Positions 12,341 through 33,281 of a stretch of DNA of 64,000 bases are shown piece by piece. The notes below the pieces were generated by a model, which worked only from the letters and a program-made list of their open reading frames with translations, did not search any database and was not told where the DNA came from. The position numbers were made by a program, and so were the translations under genes. This DNA is from Leucaena leucocephala. Lineage: Eukaryota; Streptophyta; Magnoliopsida; Fabales; Fabaceae. How positions within the stretch are numbered: the first letter of the stretch is position 1; every line of letters starts with the position of its first letter. The stretch is from NCBI GenBank assembly GCA_037074615.1, contig JAYWLJ010000075.1, positions 684,501 through 748,500 of the forward strand. Direction: 5' to 3'.

Positions 12341-12857
12341 CATCAGTCTATTATAATTACCTCCGATCTGATCTTTTCTCAAGTATGATAAACGTTTCAC
12401 TACATCTTTTGGGGTCTTTGGATCTGGTCCAGCTTTTAAGTGAGAACCCTATTCGATAGATTAAAGCCCAGTTTGGTTTTGCCTTTACTGTTCAAAGGAG
12501 GAACTACAGAAAACCCTGCACCCCAGCCCATGTGACTCGGTTATCCAACTATAATAGTAGTACATATTAATTTTCTTTATACAAGATTAATTAAGTTCAG
12601 GCCATAGTTTGCGAGGTCATTCTTAACTATTTAACCTCTCTCTTTTTTTCCCAAATGATATGGTTCTTTAAGCCACTTCACTCTATTTTATTCTACTAAA
12701 AAATACTCCCAAATATATAATAAATTCCCATAGGCAAATAATTGATAGGAAGCTAAGGAAAAGAAAGCGAGGTTGTGGACAATCCATTCCAATATATTTA
12801 AAATAATAGCTAGAGATAAATTCAGTTAATAAAATGTTTTTCTTATAATTTTACTTT
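12341..12857. other. Intergenic, nothing recognised
   Basis: AT-rich sequence with no gene or repeat I recognise. Confidence 0.5.
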
Positions 12858-13388
12858 GGGTAAAGGTGCATCCAGCACCCCAAACTAATTTTGGAGGAGC
12901 AATTAACACCCTAAAGTATTTAAAGGTGCAATTAGCACCCTGAACTAATTTTAGAGGTGCAACCAGCACCCTAAAGTATTTAAAAGTGTAATTAACACCC
13001 TAAACTAATTTTGGAGGTGCAATCAGCACCCTCAAATATTTAAATTGGTGCAATTTTACCCTTTCACTAACAAAAATACTTACTTTCATTTAATACATAT
13101 CACATAATTATTTTTTGGATATATTATTGTTTAAAAGTCATATGTATAATATTATTTTAATAAATTATACTAAATTTTTTTAGGGTGCTGATTGCACCTC
13201 CAAAATTAGTTTAGGGTGTTAATTGCACTTTTAAATATTTTAGGGTGCTGGTTGCACCTCCAAAATTAGTTCAGGGTGCTGGTTGCACTTTTAAAATTAG
13301 TTTAAGGTACTAATTACACCTTTAAATATTTTAGGATATTAATTACTCTTCTAAAATTAATTTAAGATGTTAGATACACTTTTATCCC
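12858..13388. mobile_element. Foldback-type element with tandem-repeat arms
   Basis: Two arms of about 220 bp (12858-13075 and 13168-13388) are inverted complements around a spacer of about 90 bp. Each arm is built from alternating short units such as GGTGCAATTAGCACCCTAAA, CTAATTTTGGAGGTGCAA and AAAGTATTTAAA. The outer ends are GGGTAAAGGTGCATCCAG and its imperfect complement ending CACTTTTATCCC. There is no coding capacity and no clear target duplication. The structure fits a foldback or non-autonomous Mutator-like DNA element; the superfamily is inferred. Confidence 0.8.
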
Positions 13389-13742
13389 ATCTACTTTTTT
13401 ACCAATATTCTAGGACTCTTTTGAGCATAAGAAGACTAAAAACGCATTTTGATTAGGTCAAAAGAATATAGGGAGAGAATTCCCGGAAATCTGGTAGACT
13501 GGTACGGTGGCGGGATCACGAGAAAAAGCAGCGATGTGATTCGCCGTTGGTCCAAAATAATAAAATAAACATATAATGCATCTTGTCTATTTCCGGCTGA
13601 GTCTTTTCTCGCTCGCATCTGATAATTCGTGGTCCTGTTTTTCCCTCCTCCTCTGTTTGCTCCTTTCCTTTATCCCCTTCCTTCCATCTGTTCCTCGAAT
13701 TCCTATTCCCTAGATTCTTTACTTTGTCCTCTTATTCTTCTC
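13389..13742 (+). promoter_or_regulatory. Upstream region of the guanosine deaminase gene
   Basis: The last 110 bases are pyrimidine-rich (TTCCCTCCTCCTCTGTTTGC and similar), typical of a plant 5' leader. No TATA box is assigned with confidence. Confidence 0.35.
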
Positions 13743-16263
13743 ATGGAAGATAATACTGCTGCGGCTGCTGCTAATGGTAAATTCCTTGTTAACCATCGCC
13801 AGTTTAACCTTGTTTTTGTTTTCTTTATTATCATTTTTATCAATATTCTGAACCTTTTAAAGAAAATGTTCTTCGGTGGAATCAATTGCATGTCTTTCCT
13901 GCGCGTTATCTTAACAGAAAGTGCTTTAAGATGGAGATCAGAGCTGAAACTGCTTTAAGAAACAGCGTGAAGCCAATTCAATACTGAACCGATTCAAAAC
14001 TAAAATGCCATATGGATTTGCAAATCCAGACGCATCCACTCACATGACTATGAAAAATAGTTGTTGTTTTTTTGGTCGGTGTATGTACTCGGAGGCTTAA
14101 TGTCTATGGAGTTTTCTGCAAAGTAAAATTTAACTATTCTTCCAATTTTATTGGATGTTAGGGGAGGGACGATATTTAACTACTCCTGAATTACGTCTTG
14201 TCACGTACATTTATTTCTTATTTGTCTATGTATTAATTATAATATGAAGACCCGCATCATAAAATCTGACCGATGGAGTATTATATACTTATTATGCATT
14301 TTTCTTCATCATCACTTGTGGTAACTTTAAATTTTGTTGTCTTGCATTCTATAACTATTGTTAATTTTAATTTTCTGGTTGGAGGAATTTACGGTCTTCA
14401 TTTTCTCTTGCTTTGTTTTGGATCACAGTGGTGGAAGCTAAAGATGGAGCGATTTCTGTGGCTTCTGCATTTGCCGGTTTCCAAGAAGGTATCCTCAATT
14501 TACATGCATGTTTTTACCAGGAAAAATGAAAAATTGCATCTCATATTATTTAAATTTTATGATAATCTTAATGTGTGACCTTTATATTAACGATACGGGA
14601 CAGACGCAAAGTTGTTGAAAGGTAGTGTATGATAGACATTGTCGGCGTGACAATTACAAAATATGAAAGATCATAAGATAATTCTCGTTTGTAGTATTAA
14701 ATAGATATAATTACTTTGTCACAACCATGTATATGTATTAAATATCGACATGTACTTTAACCAAAATTCATGCATCCTTTAATACTCGGAGGATTATACA
14801 TATAAATGGTCCTCCATCTAATAAAATGTGCAATTGATTAGATTAATGAATGTGTGATGAGGAAAGTGAGGAGTTGTAACTCTGATAGATTGAGTCACGA
14901 AGTCGATATATATAGGGGCGCTCTTGTCTCTCTGTTTACTTATGATCTAAGTTTATGTGATTTCCATCATCATGCAAACATTATAACTTGATTTGAGTGA
15001 GAAGGAAAAAAAGCTTAACTTTTTGTTACAAACTCAAGTACCTTCCTTTTATGCTTATTTGTAGAAATCAAAATCTATTATGGCTCAAGGTATATGTTTT
15101 GTTTCTTTTTTATCTTTTATATATATTAAGGTTTTCTCTTATTTGTTTCCACATTTTCTCTGGCCTAAATATTTTGTTTAATTTCTGTGTGTGTGGGTGA
15201 ACTTAATTATAGCCTTGCATCCAAATGTAAAATATTCTTACGATATCAGCCTTCAAAATTGTGTCATTTGTTGTTATTCAGGGAATTACATTCTCTGCTC
15301 AATCCGCATCCATTGAAGAATTGCTTCCTAAATTAGTGGGTTGAAATATGTGTCTTGTTGCTTTATCCAATATCCACACAGATCATTCTCTCTCAAAAGC
15401 AGTGTCACATAGGAAGTTAGAGGGGTTGGTTATTTACTGCCAGACATTTTATTCCATGAAGTTATGAGTGTTATTTTGTCCTGTCAAATCAGCTGTACAG
15501 GATAGAGACCACAAGTTCTTAACAAAAGCAGTGGAAGAAGCGTATAAAGGGGTCGAATGTGGCGATGGAGGTCCCTTTGGTGCTGTGGTTGTTCGAAATG
15601 ATGAAGTTGTTGTAAGCTGTCATAATATGGTTTTAAGGAACACTGACCCCACCGCTCATGCTGAGGTTACTGCTATAAGAGAGGTCTGATTAATAATTAT
15701 TGTTGCATCTTATTCATAATTCTCTTTTTATGTGCTCATAGACACAATTTGGATTCCATTTATTCATACATATAATGCCAGATTTTCTTTCTTCTTCGTC
15801 TTGGCATTCATTCAGTAGTTTAATTTAAAAATGACTTTATCTGTAGGCTTGTAGAAGGTTAAATCAAATTGAGCTCTCTGACTGTGAAATATATGCATCA
15901 TGTGAGCCTTGCCCAATGTGCTTTGGAGCAATTCATCTGTCAAGGATTAAGGTTAAGTTTCTCCTCATTTCAATCTCATATGTCAAGTTCTTAAGAGAAA
16001 GAGTACGTTGGCCTAAAAAGTAAAGGAAAGGAATACAGAGTTCAAAATGTGTCTTGTTTTGTGTGCTGAAACAGAGGTTGGTGTATGGAGCCAAAGCAGA
16101 AGCTGCGATAGCAATTGGATTTGATGACTTCATTGCGGATGCACTGAGGGGGACCGGCATTTATCAGAAAGCTCACCTGGAGATCAAGAAGGCTGATGGC
16201 ACTGGTGCCGTCATTGCAGAACAAGTCTTCGAGAAGACCAAGGCCAAGTTCTCTCTTTACTGA
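13743..16263 (+). CDS. GSDA: Guanosine deaminase, 5 exons
   Basis: Exons: 13743-13776, 14429-14488, 15493-15683, 15847-15951, 16075-16263; 192 residues (Arabidopsis GSDA has about 185). This is a cytidine/deoxycytidylate-deaminase fold enzyme: zinc ligand and proton donor in TAHAEV (His87, Glu89) and CEPCPMC with Cys117 and Cys120. The segments VEAKDGAISVASAF, GDGGPFGAVVV, YASCEPCPMCFGAIHLSR and FDDFIADALRGTG match the plant GSDA family closely. By family knowledge the enzyme deaminates guanosine to xanthosine in cytosolic purine-nucleotide catabolism, feeding xanthine production. The N-terminus carries a short alanine run after MEDNT and no evident targeting peptide. The 5' exons are short and separated by introns of about 650 and 1,000 bp; the first exon was placed by phase and the ATG after a pyrimidine-rich leader. 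Confidence 0.93.
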
Positions 16264-17188
16264 TTGTTTTACTTCTTAACTATGAAAACAAATTACAATT
16301 CCTCAAGGTCGGTTTCTGTTTCTAACTAATCCTGTTGTCATGAATCTTCGATTTCGAGAAATATATATAATATTTACCAAGAGTTGGAAGTATCCGAGCT
16401 GATCACCAATTGCACTCCGTCCGTGTAATAATAACTATTCCTGAAGCAAAAAGAGTGCATTTTACATGTCACATTTTTCAAAACTACTCAGCATACACTA
16501 AGGAATGGCTGATTGTGAATAATATAACACAAGCCGGTTTTTTTCCGCGGGATAGTAAGGTGCATGGAGAATCTCCCAACATATTTATTTTTGTACGTCA
16601 GTGTCACAGTCCAAATCTTGTTACTTGAGACGTAGCAAACAAGTAACTTTATTCGGACCCCCTTTACATTACGTGCTAGAGAATTCTAGCCTTAATCTGA
16701 TACTGCCATAAAGCCGAACGCTTCAAAAACAGCTGGAGCGCTCAAGGCCTCTGCTTCTCCCGTTCCTTCAAGGCACTGACTCCTCTCTTCAATTAAGGTC
16801 ACTAGGTTCAAAGAACTATGTGATCCTTCGACTCCGAAATTCCTCGCTTCGCGACAACGCTGACATAGGACCTCATTGTCTCTTATGGTATTTCCCAGGC
16901 CATCTCTCGACCATGGGACCCTTCTGTTTAGTTTAATCTCTTATTTTGATCCTTTTAGTAGTACTATGTGAAGGAAGTCTAAGTCTCCCAAATAATCCAA
17001 TCCTCATATTAATTTGGCGGTTAAAATTGAACAGATATTCATTGGTTGTGACACAAATCCACATACATAATATGATGTAGCATATTTCCAATAATATTTT
17101 TCATGCAATGGTGGCATAAATACTCCCCTAAAAGTTGTCGTGACTTTCCATATGTGTGTCATGGCTAAAGCTTGACGAAAGAGAATGG
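16264..17188. other. 3' flank of GSDA, intergenic
   Basis: It probably includes the GSDA 3' UTR. The rest has no recognised gene or repeat. Confidence 0.5.
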
Positions 17189-17204
17189 GATGCGTATTGA
17201 AGTT

Positions 17205-17459
17205 TTTTTTTTGGTATAAAATTTTTTAGAAAGGAGTTAGGCTATTCGGCGAAATCTCCCTTCTTCCTAAGCGATACTAATGTCAAGCAGAACGAGTCGT
17301 CAATTACCCTCAAGCGTAAACTTAAGTACTCAAGAGTTATGATGTCTTTTTAAGCGCCGCGACTGGAACTACAATAAAATAGTACTCTCTAAGGATTAAA
17401 TATAATTTAAATGATCATATATCTTACTCTTTTGCTAACTAAATTTATAGACGATGAGA
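17205..17459 (-). mobile_element. Repeat family B copy 3, with target-site duplication
   Basis: This is the best-delimited family B copy, about 255 bp. It is flanked by a 16-bp direct repeat GATGC(G/A)TATTGAAGTT at 17189-17204 and 17460-17475, with one mismatch. The T-run at the left end is the poly-A tail of a reverse-oriented element. The long target duplication plus A-tail argues for LINE-type retroposition, so family B is SINE-like. Confidence 0.85.
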
Positions 17460-17475
17460 GATGCATATTGAAGTT

Positions 17476-18101
17476 CTTTGTCCTGGTTGAAACAAGAAAA
17501 AAATCATGCGAAGATGTCCCCCGACCATTTGGGTTTAACTAGGAGGGTAGCCCAATGGCCTCTGGGTAGTCGATTGTGATGCGTTTTCCACTTTTTGGGC
17601 CAAACAGGCACGTGGTGGAGGGGTAGGCGTTAGGCGATGATGCGTTGAGTTTCAACGTTTTCAGATCTCACGTTTCCACTCTTTCGCTACCTTTAAATTT
17701 TAATTTTTTTTAAAAAAAATTATAACAAACAAAAAAACCCTGCATCATGCCGTTAGTCAACTTCGCAAGGTCCCCAAGAGTTCATTTTATTTTAAAAATC
17801 GCAAGTAATCGGTCACAAAATTCATGACTCAAGGGGGAAAAAATGGATGAAATAAAATGAAGGTGGGGATAAAGTAGAAAGTGGGTTGGGTGAGGGTGGG
17901 GGAACTCATCACGCATCACGCATCACGCATCACGCATCCGCATCCAAGATGGCTCCAATCCCGTCACGCCAAAGCACCAACCAGCTCACCACCCTCCGTT
18001 ATCCCTCTCCCCATAACATTACTCCAACAGCCCAACTCAAGCTAAAACTACACTAACTCCAAATCAAATCGCCCCCCAGCCCCACCACCTCTCTCTCCCC
18101 A
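17476..18101 (+). promoter_or_regulatory. Upstream region of the GeBP-like gene, with CATCACG repeats
   Basis: This is the probable promoter and leader of the intronless GeBP-like gene. At about 17908-17943 the heptamer CATCACG or ACGCATC is repeated four to five times in tandem, followed by CCGCATCC. The last 150 bases are C-rich. No TATA box is assigned. Confidence 0.45.
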
Positions 18102-19337
18102 ATGGCATTGGCATCCGATCAACACGACACCGTTTTCCCCGAAGTGGACCTTGACGACGATGACGACGAATCTCAAGAGGATGAAGACGACGACGACGAC
18201 GACGTCCTTGGTGAGCCAGAGGACGATGAAGATCGCGATGCTTCTCCTTCCACCTCTTCTGCCCTCGCCGTTACCGTCCCCGACCCTTCCTCCACCGTCA
18301 CCGTCGCCGTCCCCGGTTCTGCTGTCTCCAATGGCGTTCCTGCCCCAATTTCCACCTCTGCCGCTACCACAATTGTCGTCCCCGAGTCCGTCGATCCCAA
18401 GCGTCAGCGAATTGACTCCATCGAAGAGAAAAGGCCTCTGGACGATTCACGTAGACTTTTTCAACGCCTTTGGACCGATGAGGACGAGATCGAGCTCCTG
18501 CAGGGCTTCCTTGACTACACCACACAGCGTGGATCCTCCCACCATAATGACACCGCTCTGTTTTACGATCAAATCAAGTCCAAGCTTCAGCTCGACTTCA
18601 ACAAAAACCAGCTTGTTGAGAAGCTCCGAAGGTTGAAGAAGAAATACCGCAATGTTTTGAATAAGGTTAGCGCCGGCAAGGAATTGTCCTTCAAGAGCCC
18701 CCACGATCAGGCCACCTTCGAAATTTCTCGTAAGATCTGGAGCAATTTGGGTTCAACCAGCGCTGCTGCCGAAGATACCGCGTTGGATGACGACGAAATC
18801 AGCCCCAACCCTAACCCTAACCCTAATTTTAGCCACTCACAGATCAAGAATGAGGTAACAATCGGGATTCCCGCGGAGAAGAGAACGCCATCGTCCCGGA
18901 AGCGTTCACGGTCTCGATCCGGGATCAGAACCGATGAGAAGCGCGACTTGAATGATGGATTGGCGTCAAACAAAGATAATTATTGTATTAGTAATAACAA
19001 TGCTAATACTAATAATAATTATTATAGCAATAACCATAACATACCGGGCTTGATTGAGGAGACGGTGAGGAGTTGTTTGTCGCCCCTGTTCAAGGAGATA
19101 CTGAGTAGTACCATGGGTAGCCCATTTGGGGCCAGGGGGTTGGGAGGATTGGCATTAAATCCTATGCCATTGAGCTTCGGTGTGCCATCCTTGATGAATT
19201 ACGGCAGCGGGGAAACGGTAGATGAGAAGTGGAGGAAGCAACAAATTCTGGAATTGGAGGTGTACTCGAAGCGGCTGGAGTTGGTGCAGGATCAGATCAA
19301 GACTGCGTTGGAGGAGTTGCGATCCACTGGGCGATGA
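18102..19337 (+). CDS. GeBP / Storekeeper-like transcription factor
   Basis: A single-exon frame of 411 residues. The N-terminal third is acidic (D/E runs at about residues 17-48), then Ser/Thr/Pro/Val-rich. The GeBP/STK DNA-binding domain (DUF573) spans about 119-214: LFQRLWTDEDEIELLQGFLD, an ALFYDQIKSKL segment, KNQLVEKLRRLKKKYRN, FKSPHDQATFEISRKIW. A basic stretch SRKRSRSRSG (about 267-276) may be a nuclear localisation signal, followed by an Asn/Tyr low-complexity tract. The C-terminus (WRKQQILELEVYSKRLELVQ and on) can form the family's leucine-zipper-like dimerisation helix. GeBP proteins are plant-specific nuclear factors, some linked to cytokinin response and trichome initiation; the target here is unknown. 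The start follows a C-rich leader and the DUF573 frame is uninterrupted. Confidence 0.92.
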   Translation: MALASDQHDTVFPEVDLDDDDDESQEDEDDDDDDVLGEPEDDEDRDASPSTSSALAVTVPDPSSTVTVAVPGSAVSNGVPAPISTSAATTIVVPESVDPKRQRIDSIEEKRPLDDSRRLFQRLWTDEDEIELLQGFLDYTTQRGSSHHNDTALFYDQIKSKLQLDFNKNQLVEKLRRLKKKYRNVLNKVSAGKELSFKSPHDQATFEISRKIWSNLGSTSAAAEDTALDDDEISPNPNPNPNFSHSQIKNEVTIGIPAEKRTPSSRKRSRSRSGIRTDEKRDLNDGLASNKDNYCISNNNANTNNNYYSNNHNIPGLIEETVRSCLSPLFKEILSSTMGSPFGARGLGGLALNPMPLSFGVPSLMNYGSGETVDEKWRKQQILELEVYSKRLELVQDQIKTALEELRSTGR

Positions 19338-19507
19338 CCAAGGCTTTAAATTTAACGGTGTTTTTATTGTGAGTGTTTGTCTTCCCGTCCCTTTATGTCT
19401 GTGTTTAGTCTATAAATATTTGCTTGGTAATTTATCAATGGGTTGATAGTTTAGCTAGTATTTTTCTTTCCTTTTTATATTTTGCTGATTTTATAGAACG
19501 TTTGTCT

Positions 19508-19513
19508 AATAAA
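19508..19513 (+). terminator. Candidate poly(A) signal, GeBP-like gene
   Basis: AATAAA occurs 171 bases after the stop codon, within normal range for a plant 3' UTR. Plant signals are loose, so this is only a candidate. Confidence 0.35.
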
Positions 19514-20756
19514 ATGTCAGCTTACTGTAGAATATTGTTGCTCCTTATAATCTTATAATCCATGTATTGTAAAGGGATGCGATCGTATCGTATGATATGC
19601 TATAAAGGATGCGCTAGTGAGTGTTGTATAGTGGAACATTCTTACGGAAAGATTCACTCTTTTTTCTTGTGTCAGAACTCAGGAGGAGTTGCTTATCAGA
19701 ATTCGCATTTTGTGCCATGTCTTTGGGGCTTGCTGGTTTGCTTTTTGTGCTGTTGTTATTTGTTGGATGGCAGCATATTTTAATCGAATTTTAGATCGGA
19801 TTTCCTAATCCAAAAGATATTCTGATATTATTAAAAGTTTAATTTGTCGCTTGATGGGAAACGATCTATTCCTTAACCTTGGGCTGACGGAACATTTTCT
19901 TCCTCGAGTAATGAGGAAGTGAAGAAAGTCAATTTATAGACATTGCACGCATTCGCATTTCATGATTGACTCTGTGATTTCGTGCGTAGCTTGTCATGAT
20001 CACTTAAACGGTTAAATCTGTATCTGAGTCTGATCAGAAATATTTTATTGTTTCTAATCCCAAAAGTAGGAGGAAGTTGTTTTGCCTGCTCTATAAGGTT
20101 TTTGTAACTAGGGAATTCTGTTAAGGTGCATCGACATAACTATAAGGATGGGTTGTTTATTCCCTATTGCGACTTTGTGCGATGATTAGATAGCAGATTC
20201 AGATGTCCATTGTTCTATTTCTGGGTTTATAACCTCACTACTGCATCCTGTTAGGATATGTTTTGTTACCTCACTACTGCCTTCATAGGTTCAATCCAGC
20301 TTTGAACTCAAGTTATGCTGTTTAACTGAACGCTGGGTATTCATAAAGAGTGACTTGTCTTTAATATTGCATCTCTGTTGGAATCTCCTCTACCTCCGAT
20401 TGTGTGTTGAATGTCTCCTATTTCATACACTAACTATAATTTTCAACTTTCTGTTGTTGGAAAAAGGGAAGTTGGTTGTTCGAGCTGTTTATTTATTTTG
20501 GGTACTAGCTGTTTATTTATATATTTATTTTGGGTACTAACAAACCTGGCGAGATCCAAAGCAAGAGTTAATGAGTTAATAGGCAGACTCCTGGGACAGA
20601 AAGGTAAATTTCATTATTCATAGCCAATCCATGGCCTTGCATCTCTCTTCACCCAGAGCAGGCCCCTCAGGACCCCTTGTACAAATTTCCCTTCATTCCC
20701 GAGCCTCAAATGCCTTTACCATTTACCCGGTGGGTTCAGTTGAGGTTCAACTGGAA
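19514..20756. other. Intergenic, nothing recognised
   Basis: No gene is recognised. A 44-codon open stretch at 20631-20762 is GC-richer than its surroundings but resembles no family I know. Confidence 0.45.
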
Positions 20757-20960
20757 AAGGTAAAATATACAATTATTTATATTTTTTTTATTTTTAAAAA
20801 ATATTATTTTATTATGATTTTAGTTACGATATTTGAAAAAATATCTTAACTCTTGAGTGTCTAAGTTTACGTCTGAAAATAATTGACAACTCACTTTATT
20901 TAATATTAATATTGATTTATTTTATTTTGGACTGTGAGTGAACTTAATTTCTTGTAGCAA
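20757..20960 (+). mobile_element. Repeat family B copy 4
   Basis: A diverged, AT-mutated copy: TATTATTTTATTATGATTTT, TCTTAACTCTTGAGTGTCTA, AGTTTACGTCTGAAAATAAT, GACTGTGAGTGAACTTAA, then an A-run. The 5' start is uncertain. Confidence 0.6.
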
Positions 20961-21518
20961 AAAAAAAATTAAGCTACTGTATTTTTTGGATTACTATATT
21001 TGATGCATGGGGAATGGATTTATGAAAAGGTGAAGCTACATATAACTTTATATAGGTTTTTATTAAAAAAATAATTAATACTTTATGAATATTTTTTAAT
21101 AATAGCAAAAAAATATTAAAGCAAGTCATTAAAACATTATATACTTATTTTAATTAGAGATTTTGATTAAAAATTAATCTAATATAAATTAAATTTCATA
21201 GGCATTTAAGCCATTCACTTTTTTTTTTTTGCCATCCATTTACTGTTTATAAGATCATGCATTAACCCTTTTATTTTCATCATCCGCATTAACTCCCTTG
21301 TAGATTTCGTACCCTTATTTTTTTTCAATTTCAAATATAATTTTTCTTATTTTCATTTAAACTCTTGAAAACCCAATCCTTTGGAGCAAAATTTCTTGAG
21401 CGATTTTTTTTTCCCGAAATTTTTTTTGATCGATAAACGCCCATAAACACAAACGCACCCGAAATTTTGCGAAAATGGAAAGGAAAGCAGTCCAATCGGC
21501 CCTTGGAGCAGCTGAGTC
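20961..21518. other. AT-rich intergenic DNA
   Basis: Homopolymer-rich sequence with no recognised gene. Confidence 0.4.
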
Positions 21519-21521
21519 TTA

Positions 21522-22068
21522 GCGTGTGTTTGGATACCACGTTTAGGAATGAATTATGGCCAAAATCGCGATTTGGAAAATTTTTACACAAACAGCCATT
21601 TTTGTTGAGAATTGATTCTGAGCAAAACCTCGATTTGAAACCTAGGTTTTGAATAAGCTACTGAAAATAGCTTTTTCTTTGAAACCTAGGTTTTGGATTA
21701 TCCAATTACTATTATACCCTTACTTTTTCTTACACCCTCTCTCCTCTCTCCTCTCTATTATCTCTCCCCTCTCTTCTCTTATCTCTCTTTTTCTCTCTCC
21801 TCTCTCCTCTCTTTTTCTCTCTCCTCTCTCCTCTCTACACTCTCTTCTCTCTCCTCTTTCTTCTCTATCATTTTTTATCTCTCTTACTTTTAATCATATC
21901 ATACCCTTTTTAGTAATTTACCAATATAAAAAATGATTCTACTACTAATCATCCAAACATCTCTATTCCCAAAATCTATTATTCTCAAAATCTATTCTCC
22001 CTAAAATCTATTCTCCAAAATCTATTCTTCCCAAAATCTATTCTCCAAAAGCTAATCCAAACACACCC
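21522..22068 (+). mobile_element. Harbinger-like MITE with pyrimidine-rich core (M1)
   Basis: The terminal inverted repeats are GCGTGTGTTTGGAT at the left and ATCCAAACACACCC at the right. They are flanked by TTA at 21519-21521 and 22069-22071, the TWA target duplication of PIF/Harbinger elements. The interior has AAACCTAGGTTTTGGATTAT and a CT-rich tract at about 21730-21880 built of CTCTCTCCTCT units. A run of CCAAAATCTATTCT repeats precedes the right end. There is no transposase, so it is non-autonomous. Confidence 0.8.
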
Positions 22069-22139
22069 TTAATTCCAAGCAGTGACGTGAACAGTGGCCT
22101 GTGGCTTCGGCTACCAACACTGTTCCCACTCTCCAACCC

Positions 22140-22320
22140 CAGTTACAGTGTATAATAGACTGCTCCTAATTTATGAGTGTCTAGATTTATGTTTAAGAGT
22201 AATAGATAGCTCGCCCTGTCTGATATTGGTATTGCCTAAGAAGAAAAAAGATTTCGCCCTACTTTTAGATCGTGGGTGAACTAACCTCTTTCTAAAAATT
22301 TTTGTATATAAAAAAAACAT
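22140..22320 (+). mobile_element. Repeat family B copy 5 (3' part)
   Basis: Matches the family consensus from TGAGTGTCTAGATTTATG through GATAGCTCGCCCTGTCTGAT, TTAGATCGTGGGTGAAC and TTTCTAAAAATTTTTGTA to an A-run. Confidence 0.65.
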
Positions 22321-22383
22321 TTACATCTGCAGCTAAAAACTCCAACAGTGTGCTATTCATACTAGTGTGATTCGACGATATAG

Positions 22384-22990
22384 GGCCTATTTGTTTTGTC
22401 TCCAAACTATAGTTTTAAAAACCCTTTTAAGCAAAACTTTTGTTTGGGAAAATTTTAAAACAAACAACTATATTTGTCCATAAGTGCTTTTGGACAAAAC
22501 TATGGTTTAAAACCATAGTTTTGAATAAGCTATTAAAATTAGCTTTTTAAACAGTAAAAGAGCTTATGGATTATCCAATTGCTATCTTACCTCTACTTTT
22601 TCTTACTCTCTCTCCTCTCTCCTCTCTGTTCTTTTATCTTTCTTTTCTACCCTCTCTCATCTCTCTTATCTTTTCTACCCTCTCTCCTCTCTCTTATCTT
22701 TTTTACCTCTCTCCTCTCTCTTATCTTTTCTCTCTCTCATCTCTCTTACTTCTAATCAAATCATACATTTTTTAATAATTTACCAATATAAAAAGTCATT
22801 CTAAAAATAACTATCTAAACACTTATTTATTCAAAACTACTTTTTTTCCATAAACTCTTCTCTAAAAACCTTTTTCCATAAACTGTCCACAAACCTTTTT
22901 TTTTATAAGCACTTTTTTAAAATCTTTTTCAAAAATGCTCATAAGCAAATTTCAGTCCCTTTTTTTTTTATAAACGTCCTAAGGGGTTTT
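22384..22990 (+). mobile_element. Pyrimidine-core MITE relative (M2)
   Basis: It shares with M1 the segment TTTTGAATAAGCTAT, then TTATGGATTATCCAATTGCT and a long CT-rich tract at about 22605-22745, followed by TAATAATTTACCAATATAAA. Its left end reads GGGCCTATTTGTTTTGTCTC. I could not match a right terminal repeat, so the right end is approximate and the element may be truncated. Confidence 0.6.
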
Positions 22991-23422
22991 ACATATACAG
23001 TGCACTACCCTACTGTCATGCTGTGGCCCACATAAAGAGCACACGAGCCAATTAATTTTCCCATCCGCCTATAAGTGGACATGTAAACAAAAACTACAAA
23101 AAAAAACAATCTCAGCGCTCTTGCGCTTTTTCACCAAGTGTGTATAGCCTGGTCTAGCATCAAGGGTGTACCTCCCTAGTTGAGCTCAGCAGCACTAAAG
23201 CTGTGAAAATCGGCGTTCAGGATTACCTTCATCATCTGTTGCTCTGCATTTGAGTTGTCATCTGACTAATGCCCGGGCCCCCCAAATTCAAAATCCCAAT
23301 ATTAGAAAAGGAAAAGGACCAAGGAACTTGGGTGACCAATATCTTGCAATCTCCAATTTGAAAACAGCAGAGAGGAAGGCCATTGCGGCCCAAGCACAGG
23401 CAAACAAGATCCACACCAATCA
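22991..23422. other. 3' flank of the XRN4-like gene
   Basis: It lies downstream of the minus-strand stop codon and probably contains the XRN4-like 3' UTR. No other feature is seen. Confidence 0.45.

Positions 23423-33281
<9,859 letters not shown>

Noticed and set aside
12858..13388. CRISPR-like array
   Set aside because: The regularly spaced short repeats are inverted between two arms and the spacers are themselves repeats. It is a foldback element in a plant genome.
18151..18704. Overlapping genes within the GeBP-like gene
   Set aside because: Open frames in other phases and on the minus strand arise from the skewed composition of the acidic and Pro/Val-rich coding sequence.
21649..21936. 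Ser/Leu-rich membrane protein
   Set aside because: The frame is a translation of the CT-rich tract of a MITE; the same holds at 22566-22775 and on the minus strand at 45405-45685.
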